A stretch of 64,000 bases of DNA, taken from positions 62,001 to 126,000 of the forward strand of contig OMVN01000001.1 of NCBI GenBank assembly GCA_900314525.1, read 5' to 3'. Below the pieces are notes generated by a model. It saw only the letters and a list, made by a program, of their open reading frames with translations. It did no database searches and was not told where the DNA came from. The position numbers and the translations under genes are program-made. Origin of the DNA: an uncultured Eubacteriales bacterium. Its GTDB lineage: Bacteria > Bacillota > Clostridia > Lachnospirales > Lachnospiraceae. Position 1 is the first letter of the stretch. Every line of letters begins with the position of its first letter. Positions 7,364 through 15,376 of the stretch are shown in pieces.

Positions 7364-8611
7364 TTGTCTACCAGTGAAATAACTATGCTTATTATTCTTA
7401 TCTTTCTAATTTTTTTATCTGCATTTTTTTCGTCAGCAGAAACTGCCTTTACAACTGTAAGTAGTATTAAGATAAGAACTTTAATGGACGAAAATAATAA
7501 AAAAGCTTTTCTTGTAAAGAAAATAATCGATAATAAGACAAAAATGCTAAGTGCAATTCTTATTGGAAACAATATCGTTAATATTTCTGCTTCTTCTCTT
7601 GCAACCATACTGGTTCAGAAACTATTCGGAAATTATGCTGTAAGCATTGCAACAGGTGTACTCACAATTTTGATTTTAATATTTGGCGAAATAACACCTA
7701 AAACAATAGCTTCGCTTTATGCATTAAAGTTGTCTCTCATTTACAGTAAAATAATATATTTTTTGATGATTGCACTGACTCCTGTTATTATAGTTATTAA
7801 TTATCTTGCAAACTTTGTTTTATTTATTCTAAGAATAAATCCAGTAAGTTCCAGCAAAACTCTGACTGAAAATGAACTTAGAACAATTGTTGATGTCAGT
7901 CACGAGGAAGGCGTTATTGAAAAAGAAGAACGCCAGATGATTAATAATGTTTTTGATTTTGGAGACGCTGTAGCCGAGGATGTTATGGTTCCAAAAATTG
8001 ATATGACTATGGCAGATATAAACAGCACCTATGACGAGCTAATTGATATATTCAGAAAAGAAAAGTATACAAGGATTCCTATATATCAGGATTCAACTGA
8101 TAATGTAATCGGAATAATCAATATGAAAGATCTCTTATTATATAACTCATCTGCTGTGTTTGACATAAGAAACTATTTAAGATCTGCATTTTACACTTAC
8201 GAAACAAAAAAGCTTTCAGAACTTATGCTTGAGATGAAAAAAACATCTGTCAACATCGTTATTGTTCTGGATGAATACGGAGTAACTTCAGGTCTAATTA
8301 CCTTAGAAGATCTTCTAGAAGAAATTGTAGGTGAAATTCACGATGAATATGACATCGATGAAGACGACGGAATCAAAGAAATCTCACCTGCAAAATACAT
8401 TATAGAAGGCCATGTTAAAATTTCAGATTTAAATGAAAAATTAAATCTGAAATTAAGTTCTAAGGAATACGATTCTGTTGGCGGACTAATTATTGAAAAA
8501 CTTGATCGTTTTCCAAACACAAGAGATAAAATAATAATAGATAATATCTCCCTTAAAGTTCTCCAAATGGACAAAATGCGTATTTCCAAAATTGAATTGA
8601 CAATTAATTAG
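7364..8611 (+). CDS. Hemolysin C/CorC family CNNM-type membrane protein with CBS pair
   Basis: This 415-residue membrane protein has the CNNM (DUF21) transmembrane domain at about 1-190 with the SAFFSSAETAFTTVS and FGEITPKT motifs, a pair of CBS domains (about 205-325, starting near VMVPKIDM), and a C-terminal CorC/HlyC domain (about 335-412). Family members act in Mg2+ or other divalent-cation export or homeostasis; 'hemolysin' is a historical name. The start is TTG at 7364, set by AAGGAG at 7351-7356; an upstream ATG at 7342 is out of frame. It is one of few plus-strand genes and its last 8 bases overlap the end of the convergent adhesin gene. Confidence 0.93.
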   Translation: MSTSEITMLIILIFLIFLSAFFSSAETAFTTVSSIKIRTLMDENNKKAFLVKKIIDNKTKMLSAILIGNNIVNISASSLATILVQKLFGNYAVSIATGVLTILILIFGEITPKTIASLYALKLSLIYSKIIYFLMIALTPVIIVINYLANFVLFILRINPVSSSKTLTENELRTIVDVSHEEGVIEKEERQMINNVFDFGDAVAEDVMVPKIDMTMADINSTYDELIDIFRKEKYTRIPIYQDSTDNVIGIINMKDLLLYNSSAVFDIRNYLRSAFYTYETKKLSELMLEMKKTSVNIVIVLDEYGVTSGLITLEDLLEEIVGEIHDEYDIDEDDGIKEISPAKYIIEGHVKISDLNEKLNLKLSSKEYDSVGGLIIEKLDRFPNTRDKIIIDNISLKVLQMDKMRISKIELTIN

Positions 8612-11600
8612 ATTTATCAGAAGATGCTATGCTGGTTAAGCAAACAATTATTATTGCAACAAATAATAACATAATCAACATAGCATTTACTTTATCTCCT
8701 GTTGGTACCGGTGTGTCTGGTGTTTCCAAAGGTGCATCAATTTGAGGCGTATCTGTAGTTGGAGTTTCTTTAAGTTTTTCTGTAGTAGTTTCAGTTTCTT
8801 TCTCTATGGTGTCCTCTGTAATTTTTTCTTCTGGTTTTTCCTTGTCATACATTACCACCTTTTGTATCTCTTCATTTTCTATTATTTCAAATTCTATTTT
8901 TTCAGCAATAATATATCCCTCTGGTGCTCTTTCCTCAATAAGTGTATATTTTCCAGGAAGGAGTTTTTCAATTAAATGTTCTTTTCCATCAGTAGTCCAT
9001 TTTTCAACTATTTCTCCATTGGAATCTTCAATCCTAAGTACCGCTCCTATTATCTCCTCTCCAGTCGCAAATGATTTTTTCGAAACAGACAGGCGTATTG
9101 GTGTATTTTCTATCCCATCTATTGGTTTTAAATTATCAACCTGTCCGTCATCTTTTAAAATAATTTCATTACTTTCATAATGACTATTTACATATCCGTC
9201 CGGAGCCTTTGTCTCTATCACCTTGAATTTTCCCATGTTATCAGTAGTATAATTAATATCAGATGTATAAAAACCATCTGAAACATTATTCATTATTCCT
9301 TTTTCAGCCCATCTTCCAAGTTCATCTGACCACTCAAAAACAGTAAATACTGCATTATTCAACAATGTATTATGTATTTTATCTTTTTTTATAAGCTGTA
9401 TTTTTCCATTTATTCCAGTATCACATGGTGCCGTATCTATATCAGTGAGGGATATTATTTCGTTGTTTCGCGTGATTTTTATATCCTTTTTATATTCTCC
9501 GAGTGTGTAATTTGAAGGTGCTTTTACTTCTCTTATCCTGAAAACTCCCTTATTTGCCTCTGTGTAATACAGATATCCATTTTCTATATTTTTATTATCT
9601 ACTATATCCCCATTTGTATTGTGGAAATTAAATGTATTTCCCTTAGATGAATAACATCCGTCTTTATCGCTATAAACCAGTTCACCACAAAGTTGCCATT
9701 TATTTCCAGCCTTTTCATATATCTGAAATGAACCATCATGTTCTCTAACTTCTTTTAATGTGATTGCATCATATTTTAATAAATTAACCTGTGCCCTATT
9801 CCCCAAATCCTGCGGTGCATTGCTTAATTCATTTATATTAATCCGCTGATTATTTTTATTTCCACTTATATTAAATTCATAGTTGTAGCTGTCTAGTGTA
9901 TAATTATCTGGAGCCTTTTTTTCTACTATTCTGAATCTTCCCCTGTTAGCATTAGTGTATACAAGATATCCCCTTACTTGTGCTGATTTACTTCCATCAT
10001 TTTTGTGATATTCAAAGACACTGTCATCAGTTTCATATGCATTATTTTTTTCGTTAAATCTGAGATTACCACATTCATACCATTTACCATCATCTAAACA
10101 TTCTTCCACTGTAAATATACCTTTTCCATTTTTGATCTCACCTTTTGTAAGTTTGTCATATTTTGTCAGACCCAGAGTGTTTATTATTCCTGTATCCGTT
10201 ATAGAATCTGATGTAAGGTCAGTTACCTCACCACTGTCTTTATTTATTTCAAAATATACTGGTTCATTTATTAATTTATTGTTATCCATGTGACCAGTCT
10301 GATAATTTCCAGGGGGAGTTATCTCCTTTAACATAAATTTCCCCTTATTTACATCTGTATATATGAGACTGTTTCTTGTTAGATGTACATTTCCCTGAAT
10401 ATTGTGATAAGCATAATTTCCGCCATTACTAAGATATGTTCCTGTCTCCTGGTTAAAGACAAGTTCTCCGCTCTCCATCCACTTCCCGTCTACATTTTCA
10501 TAAACCATTATCTGGGCTTTGTCGCTCACTGCATCTCCTGTTACTGCGTCTTTCTTCATAATGGTTACATTTGTGCTTTTTCCTGTGTTCGTTACAGTTC
10601 TTTTAATCACTCCATATTTTTTTGTTGTAAGTTTAATTCTGATTCTCTCTGTGTCAGCTTCATAATTATCAGGAGATTTGACCTCCCTAAGAAAATAATT
10701 TCCCTTATTATATTTTGTATAATGCAGTGGTGTTTCATTGTCTAAAATAGTTTCTGTAACATTACCATTTTCATCATGAAATGAGTATTTATTATTTCTG
10801 CTTGTAATATAATGAGTTATATTCTTTTTATTTATCTCAGTTAATTCTTCTTGCAGTTGTCCCACTTCATAATATTTTCCATCTATACATTCATCTATTG
10901 CAAATTCAGCTCCTGACAGATTAGTTCCCGAAATACTGTCTTCTTTTACCACTTCAACCCCATTATATACTTTTTCATTGGTAAGCGAAGTATGGTTTGA
11001 AACATCTGAAGGTGTATTAAATTCCAGCTTTGCATTCATGCTGTTTTGCATTTTAAACATAAGGTAATTCACATCTCCCTCTGTGCCTGGCATAAATTTG
11101 CTATATCCATCAGGTGCCATTTCCTCTGTCACAATAAAAATCCCTTTGTTAGCATCAGTATAATATAGTCTGTCGCCAGGTTTATTGCATGTTACATTTC
11201 CGCTTATATCATGCCATTCAAATGTATTAGCATTGCTTAAATTATATTTGCCATCCCCTGAATAACTGACAGGACCTACTGTTCTGTATTGTCCATCCAC
11301 GCAGTTATATTCCTTTACAACAAACTTCCCTTCTCCATTTATAATTTCCTTAGTGTCATAATCAAATTTTGTGAACTCAATTGTGTTTGTTATTTCATTT
11401 TCAGAAATGTCCAGGCTTCTATTACTATCTGTAACATCTATCCTGTATACTCTGTCATCATACGCATAACCTTCGGGATTCATTGCCTCCTGCATGTAAC
11501 AGGTTCCTTCTTCCAAATTCACATTCATAACCCCATCTGAATTGGTTGAAAGAGATGCAAAAACATTTCCCATATCTTCAGTATACGAAAAATTGTAGAT

Positions 11601-12422
11601 TGCATTTGCAACCGGAAGATTAAAAATTGTTCCATTCTTTTTTACTGTAAAAATCTTAGGTGCTGAAGTGACATCCCATGTCATCAAATCCTGGTGAGTG
11701 TCATTATCTGCCCTGAAATAATTAATTTGTACGCCCTGATATTTCTCATTATACTTACCGCTGATACTCTGGTAAACACACTGAATCATATATTGATATG
11801 CTTCTGTTATAGCATATAATTTCTCATACGAAATTGTGTCACTGTATAACTGTTTAAATATACTCTGCATAAGTTCTAACTCATACTGTTCACTCGGATT
11901 ACAAAACTTTGCACAGGCAATTCTCCATACAAGAAGCTGCTGCATAATATAACAGTCCTCTGGAGTTAAATATCCTCCTGTTCTTGCACTTCCAAGTCTC
12001 TCATAATCAGGATCTGGACAAGAAAATTTAAAGTGATGACCTATTATCCTCTCATATCCATAAAATATACCCCTAAAAAAATTCTGCAGGACGTCCCCAT
12101 TTGGAAGAATAAGACCAGCTGGGGATTCCACTAAAGTCATGCTGTCATTTGTATTTGCCATCGAGCCATAATCAAGACATGTTGCTATCTTTCCGTCAAC
12201 TCTGAGATCCCACATATTCACGTTTTCATTTTCTGTCCTGCCATTTTTCGCATTAAGTATTCCATCAATAAACTGACCTTCCAGATTAAATTTTCCCATT
12301 CCTATATTATTAATCTGACTGATACTATGACCACCTGCCCATACACTGGAGGTCATTCCAAATAATAAAGTAACGACGCACATTAGTGACGCAATAACCC
12401 TTTTTAAATAATTATAACCCAT
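8604..12422 (-). CDS. Large surface adhesin: thioester domain plus seven SpaA/Cna_B-type repeats
   Basis: This 1272-residue secreted protein has a signal peptide (about 1-29, ending SSVWA-GG). An N-terminal thioester-type domain follows, with Cys82 in TCLDYG and Gln162 in MQQLLVW, resembling the Cys/TQxxxW pair of Gram-positive thioester adhesins that bind host targets covalently. Seven SpaA/Cna_B-like units follow, beginning near 345, 487, 617, 748, 878, 1007 and 1108. Each has a candidate isopeptide lysine (such as 352, 493, 623, 754, 883, 1012) and an E-x-x-APxxY strand. A Thr/Glu/Pro-rich stalk (about 1195-1240), a sortase-like VPTGD (1239-1243) and a membrane anchor end it. I chose the ATG at 12422, eight codons inside a GTG, because GAGGAAAGGAAG precedes it. 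No sortase lies in the window. Confidence 0.88.
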   Translation of the reverse strand: MGYNYLKRVIASLMCVVTLLFGMTSSVWAGGHSISQINNIGMGKFNLEGQFIDGILNAKNGRTENENVNMWDLRVDGKIATCLDYGSMANTNDSMTLVESPAGLILPNGDVLQNFFRGIFYGYERIIGHHFKFSCPDPDYERLGSARTGGYLTPEDCYIMQQLLVWRIACAKFCNPSEQYELELMQSIFKQLYSDTISYEKLYAITEAYQYMIQCVYQSISGKYNEKYQGVQINYFRADNDTHQDLMTWDVTSAPKIFTVKKNGTIFNLPVANAIYNFSYTEDMGNVFASLSTNSDGVMNVNLEEGTCYMQEAMNPEGYAYDDRVYRIDVTDSNRSLDISENEITNTIEFTKFDYDTKEIINGEGKFVVKEYNCVDGQYRTVGPVSYSGDGKYNLSNANTFEWHDISGNVTCNKPGDRLYYTDANKGIFIVTEEMAPDGYSKFMPGTEGDVNYLMFKMQNSMNAKLEFNTPSDVSNHTSLTNEKVYNGVEVVKEDSISGTNLSGAEFAIDECIDGKYYEVGQLQEELTEINKKNITHYITSRNNKYSFHDENGNVTETILDNETPLHYTKYNKGNYFLREVKSPDNYEADTERIRIKLTTKKYGVIKRTVTNTGKSTNVTIMKKDAVTGDAVSDKAQIMVYENVDGKWMESGELVFNQETGTYLSNGGNYAYHNIQGNVHLTRNSLIYTDVNKGKFMLKEITPPGNYQTGHMDNNKLINEPVYFEINKDSGEVTDLTSDSITDTGIINTLGLTKYDKLTKGEIKNGKGIFTVEECLDDGKWYECGNLRFNEKNNAYETDDSVFEYHKNDGSKSAQVRGYLVYTNANRGRFRIVEKKAPDNYTLDSYNYEFNISGNKNNQRININELSNAPQDLGNRAQVNLLKYDAITLKEVREHDGSFQIYEKAGNKWQLCGELVYSDKDGCYSSKGNTFNFHNTNGDIVDNKNIENGYLYYTEANKGVFRIREVKAPSNYTLGEYKKDIKITRNNEIISLTDIDTAPCDTGINGKIQLIKKDKIHNTLLNNAVFTVFEWSDELGRWAEKGIMNNVSDGFYTSDINYTTDNMGKFKVIETKAPDGYVNSHYESNEIILKDDGQVDNLKPIDGIENTPIRLSVSKKSFATGEEIIGAVLRIEDSNGEIVEKWTTDGKEHLIEKLLPGKYTLIEERAPEGYIIAEKIEFEIIENEEIQKVVMYDKEKPEEKITEDTIEKETETTTEKLKETPTTDTPQIDAPLETPDTPVPTGDKVNAMLIMLLFVAIIIVCLTSIASSDKSN

Positions 12423-12469
12423 ATACTTCCTTTCCTCTTTAATCACATTTACTATTTGAGATGTTTCTT

Positions 12470-12498
12470 ATTCTAGTTCATTAGTATCATTTTGTCAA
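12470..12498 (-). promoter_or_regulatory. Promoter of the adhesin gene
   Basis: TTGACA (12493-12498) and TAGAAT (12470-12475) on the minus strand are 17 bp apart, close to the vegetative sigma consensus. It predicts a leader of about 40 nt. It is back to back with the pyrB promoter region. Confidence 0.7.
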
Positions 12499-12525
12499 GT
12501 CAATTGTTCTTTTTTTAATACTATA

Positions 12526-12554
12526 TTGCATTCTTTTTTGACATATATTAATAT
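12526..12554 (+). promoter_or_regulatory. Candidate pyrB promoter
   Basis: TTGCAT (12526-12531), 17 bp, TAATAT (12549-12554). A better-looking TTGACA at 12538 has no -10 at a proper distance, so this assignment is tentative. The predicted leader is about 35 nt and has no room for an attenuator. Confidence 0.35.
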
Positions 12555-12595
12555 ATAACTAGAAATTAATTTGTTATAAATAGATTGGAGGAAAA

Positions 12596-13519
12596 ATGCG
12601 TCACTTACTTAGTCCACTTGACTTGTCAGTTGAAGAACTTGATAATTTGCTTGATTTAGCTACTGATATCAAAGATTATCCTGATAAGTACAAAGATGCC
12701 TGTAAAGGTAAAAAATTAGCAACACTATTTTATGAGCCTAGTACACGTACTCGTTTAAGTTTTGAAGCAGCAATGCTTAATCTCGGCGGTAATGTGCTTG
12801 GCTTTTCTTCTGCCGCTTCTAGTTCGGCTTCAAAAGGAGAAAGCGTATCCGACACAATTAGAATTGTTTCTTGCTATGCAGATATATGTGCAATGCGCCA
12901 CCCTAAAGAAGGTGCACCTATGGTTGCTGCATCTAAATCTTCTATTCCTGTTATAAATGCAGGTGATGGCGGTCATCAGCATCCAACACAGACTCTCACT
13001 GATCTTATGACAATCCGCTCTCTAAAAGGCAGACTTTCTAATCTTGTTATAGGTCTATGTGGAGATTTAAAATTCGGAAGAACTGTACATTCGCTTATAA
13101 ATGCCCTTGTGAGATATGAGGGAATCAAATTTGTTCTTATATCTCCAAATGAACTGAGACTTCCTGATTACATAAGAGTAGATGTTTTAGAAAAAAATGG
13201 AATTGAATACGAAGAAATTGAACACTTAGAAGATGCCATAACAAATCTTGATATTCTTTATATGACAAGAGTTCAGAGAGAGCGTTTCTTTAACGAAGAG
13301 GAATATATACGATTAAAAGACAGTTATATTCTTAACGCAAAGAAAATGGCATTAGCTCCAAAGGACATGCTTGTTCTCCATCCTCTTCCTAGAGTAAATG
13401 AGATTTCCGTGGAAGTAGATGACGATGACAGGGCCGCTTACTTTAAGCAGGTTCAATTCGGTGTTTATGTCAGAATGGCATTAATACTTACACTTTTAGA
13501 TTTAAAACCAGATAAATAA
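12596..13519 (+). CDS. pyrB: Aspartate carbamoyltransferase catalytic chain
   Basis: PyrB condenses carbamoyl phosphate with aspartate in the first committed step of UMP synthesis. At 307 residues it is full length. The carbamoyl-phosphate motif [13 protein letters not shown] lies at about 45-57, the SSASKGES active-site loop near 76-83, and the HPLPRVNEI motif near 263. GGAGG at 12587-12591 sets the ATG. It is followed 23 bp later by pyrI, so the pair encodes the allosterically regulated class B enzyme. Confidence 0.97.
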   Translation: MRHLLSPLDLSVEELDNLLDLATDIKDYPDKYKDACKGKKLATLFYEPSTRTRLSFEAAMLNLGGNVLGFSSAASSSASKGESVSDTIRIVSCYADICAMRHPKEGAPMVAASKSSIPVINAGDGGHQHPTQTLTDLMTIRSLKGRLSNLVIGLCGDLKFGRTVHSLINALVRYEGIKFVLISPNELRLPDYIRVDVLEKNGIEYEEIEHLEDAITNLDILYMTRVQRERFFNEEEYIRLKDSYILNAKKMALAPKDMLVLHPLPRVNEISVEVDDDDRAAYFKQVQFGVYVRMALILTLLDLKPDK

Positions 13520-13542
13520 TAAATTGAAAAGAGGAAAAAATT

Positions 13543-13974
13543 ATGTTAAATGTTGGTTCTCTTAACGAAGGTATTGTACTTGACCATATTAAAGCAGGAA
13601 AATCAATGTCTATTTATAAATATTTGCAGTTAGACAAGCTTGACTGTCAGGTTGCAATTATCAAAAATGCAAGAAGTGATAAAATGGACAGAAAAGACAT
13701 AATCAAAATCGAAGGTTCACTTGATCTTGTAGATTTAGATATTCTTGGTTTTATTGATCACGATATAACTGTTAATATTATTAAAGACGGTGTAATTTCA
13801 GAAAAGAAAGTTCTTTCACTTCCAAAAGTTATAAAAAATGTTTTGGTTTGTAAAAATCCTAGATGTATCACATCTATAGAGCAAGAACTTGATCAGATAT
13901 TTGTTTTATCTGATGCTGAAAAAGAAATATACCGATGCAAATATTGTGAAGAAAGATTTGTTCCACAATTTTAA
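13543..13974 (+). CDS. pyrI: Aspartate carbamoyltransferase regulatory chain
   Basis: PyrI binds CTP/ATP and tunes PyrB activity in the dodecameric enzyme. The 143-residue protein has an N-terminal nucleotide-binding domain and a C-terminal zinc domain with Cys103, Cys108, Cys132 and Cys135, the classic four-cysteine site that contacts PyrB. It is translated from an ATG after AAGAGGAAAAA, and a strong terminator follows 17 bp downstream. Pairing with pyrB confirms the call. Confidence 0.96.
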   Translation: MLNVGSLNEGIVLDHIKAGKSMSIYKYLQLDKLDCQVAIIKNARSDKMDRKDIIKIEGSLDLVDLDILGFIDHDITVNIIKDGVISEKKVLSLPKVIKNVLVCKNPRCITSIEQELDQIFVLSDAEKEIYRCKYCEERFVPQF

Positions 13975-13990
13975 TATTATAAAAATACCT

Positions 13991-14021
13991 GCCGGACTGT
14001 TTATACAGCCCGGCTTTTTTT
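13991..14021 (+). terminator. Intrinsic terminator after pyrI
   Basis: A GC-rich stem GCCGG-CTGT/ACAG-CCGGC (13991-14014) is followed by seven T residues, ending the pyrBI transcript. Confidence 0.9.
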
Positions 14022-14024
14022 ATC

Positions 14025-14062
14025 AAAAAAGGCTATGCTTTGATATCACTCAAAGCATAGCC
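14025..14062 (-). terminator. Intrinsic terminator after the polysaccharide deacetylase gene
   Basis: A 13-bp perfect stem (14031-14043 with 14050-14062) has a 6-nt loop and six T residues after it on the minus strand. With the pyrI terminator it separates two convergent units. Confidence 0.9.
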
Positions 14063-14078
14063 ATTATATTCCATATTA

Positions 14079-14936
14079 TTAATTTGGTCTCAGTTCTCCA
14101 TATTTTATTCCAGTTACAAGTCCGCCTCTTCTGTAATTTCCAAGCTCGCTTATAGATACCAACTGGTATCCCTGTTCATTAAGCCAGGCAATCAGTGAAA
14201 CCGCCGCATCAGCCGATTCCTGATATATATCATGCATAAGTATTATAGCACCATCAAAAACGCTCTGCTGCACATTAGAAATTGTTGTGGCAACATCTCT
14301 TGTCTTCCAGTCAAGGGTATCTATAGACCATAAAATTATAGGTACATTTACATGCGCCATAACTACATCATTCACAGCTCCATATGGAGGTCTTAGTGTC
14401 ACAGTCTGTTGTCCAGTAAGACTCTTTATTCTATCTGCATTTCCTGAAATCTCAGCATCCAGTCCACCCTCATCAACAGAAGTCAGCTTAACGTGATTTA
14501 ATGTATGATTTCCTATTTCACATCCTATAGATGCTGCCCTCTGAATAATTGACTCGTTTCCATCAATCTTCTGACCAACAACAAAGAATGTTGCATGTGA
14601 TCCATATTTTTCGAGAGTATCTAGTATCTGAGGTGTCGTAGCGGAATTCGGACCGTCATCAAATGTCATTGCTACCATTGGCTTACTAGGATCAATAGTT
14701 GAAACCATTGCCTGTGTCTCTGACTCTGTGGTAGTTTCCTCCGTTGTTTCTTCTGTAGTTGTTTCCTCGTTAATACTTTCCTGTTCCTTCAGTATTCTTT
14801 CGCTTTTCTTATTCTGCTTATTTATTTGACTCTTCTGTTCTCTTTCGTTTATGCGCAGCAAGCCATATAGACCAATAAATTCTGCAAGTAGTGCCAAAAA
14901 AATAGAAATAATAAGAATTAGAAGTTTCTTTCTCAT
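14079..14936 (-). CDS. Membrane-anchored polysaccharide (peptidoglycan-type) deacetylase
   Basis: This 285-residue NodB-family enzyme removes N-acetyl groups from a wall polysaccharide, probably peptidoglycan GlcNAc or MurNAc. An N-terminal signal anchor (about 4-27) and a Thr/Glu-rich linker (about 45-75) hold the catalytic domain outside the cell. NodB motifs are all present: MTFDDGPN (metal Asp and base), GNHTLNH (two metal His), RPPYG, DTLDW and LMHD. The ATG at 14936 has AAAGGTG upstream; a GTG three codons earlier lacks one. No promoter or terminator is evident between rnpB and this gene, so it may be read from the rnpB promoter. The substrate is not determined. Confidence 0.88.
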   Translation of the reverse strand: MRKKLLILIISIFLALLAEFIGLYGLLRINEREQKSQINKQNKKSERILKEQESINEETTTEETTEETTTESETQAMVSTIDPSKPMVAMTFDDGPNSATTPQILDTLEKYGSHATFFVVGQKIDGNESIIQRAASIGCEIGNHTLNHVKLTSVDEGGLDAEISGNADRIKSLTGQQTVTLRPPYGAVNDVVMAHVNVPIILWSIDTLDWKTRDVATTISNVQQSVFDGAIILMHDIYQESADAAVSLIAWLNEQGYQLVSISELGNYRRGGLVTGIKYGELRPN

Positions 14937-14982
14937 AAATTTCACCTTTTTTGCATTTTTAAACCAGTAATAATAATTAAGT

Positions 14983-15329
14983 GTTGAGCAAAACTATAAG
15001 CCGGGTTATGTCTTGGATAATCATCTATCTAGTTTAACCGTTACCGGTTAAATCAAGCAACCTACCCGAAAATGGCGGGCTACCATCTTTTCTGTTCGGT
15101 CTTGCTTCGAATGGGGTTTACATGTGCCCGTTATGTTACCATAACGGCGGTAGTCTCTTAAACTGCCTTTCCACCCTTACTCTATGAATTCATAAAGCGG
15201 TATATTTCTGTTGCACTGCCTTAGAGTCGCCTCTACCGGACGTTATCCGGCATCCTGCCCTGTGAAGCCCGGACTTTCCTCATATGCTTCCTTTCGGAAT
15301 TGCATCTGCGATTATCCGTTCTACTCAAC
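14983..15329 (-). ncRNA. rnpB: RNase P RNA
   Basis: This catalytic RNA matures tRNA 5' ends with the RnpA protein. The minus strand starts GTTGAGTAGAAC and contains the universal GAGGAAAGTCC core (complement at about 15271-15281), the AGGGCAG and GGTAGAGGCGACTC segments, and near the 3' end the ACTAGATAGATGATTATCC half of the P4 helix. The two ends (GTTGAGTAG, CTCAAC) pair to close the molecule. About 347 nt and the type A-like arrangement fit Clostridia. Boundaries were set by this terminal pairing. Confidence 0.95.
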
Positions 15330-15336
15330 ATTTTAT

Positions 15337-15365
15337 ATGTTAACACTTTATCCGTTATTTGTAAA
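15337..15365 (-). promoter_or_regulatory. Promoter of rnpB
   Basis: TTTACA (15360-15365), 17 bp, TAACAT (15337-15342) on the minus strand. The start predicted 7 nt downstream falls exactly on the first G of the RNase P RNA. Confidence 0.65.
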
Positions 15366-15376
15366 TTAAACTTTTT

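Noticed and set aside
7327-7608. 93-residue minus-strand open frame
   Set aside because: It is antisense to the well-supported CNNM-type gene, has no ribosome binding site and its residues look like a reversed membrane-helix coding strand.
8806-9180. 124-residue plus-strand open frame inside the adhesin gene
   Set aside because: Ser/Ile/Phe-rich composition typical of an antisense shadow; no start signal and no recognisable motif.
8604-12422. Adhesin as a recent horizontally acquired island
   Set aside because: Base composition and codon use look similar to neighbours by eye and no mobility genes flank it; the idea cannot be supported without a composition analysis.
12538-12560. TTGACA before pyrB
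   Set aside because: No -10 at 16-18 bp; the nearest TATAAC is only 10 bp away. TTGCAT/TAATAT was listed instead, at low confidence.
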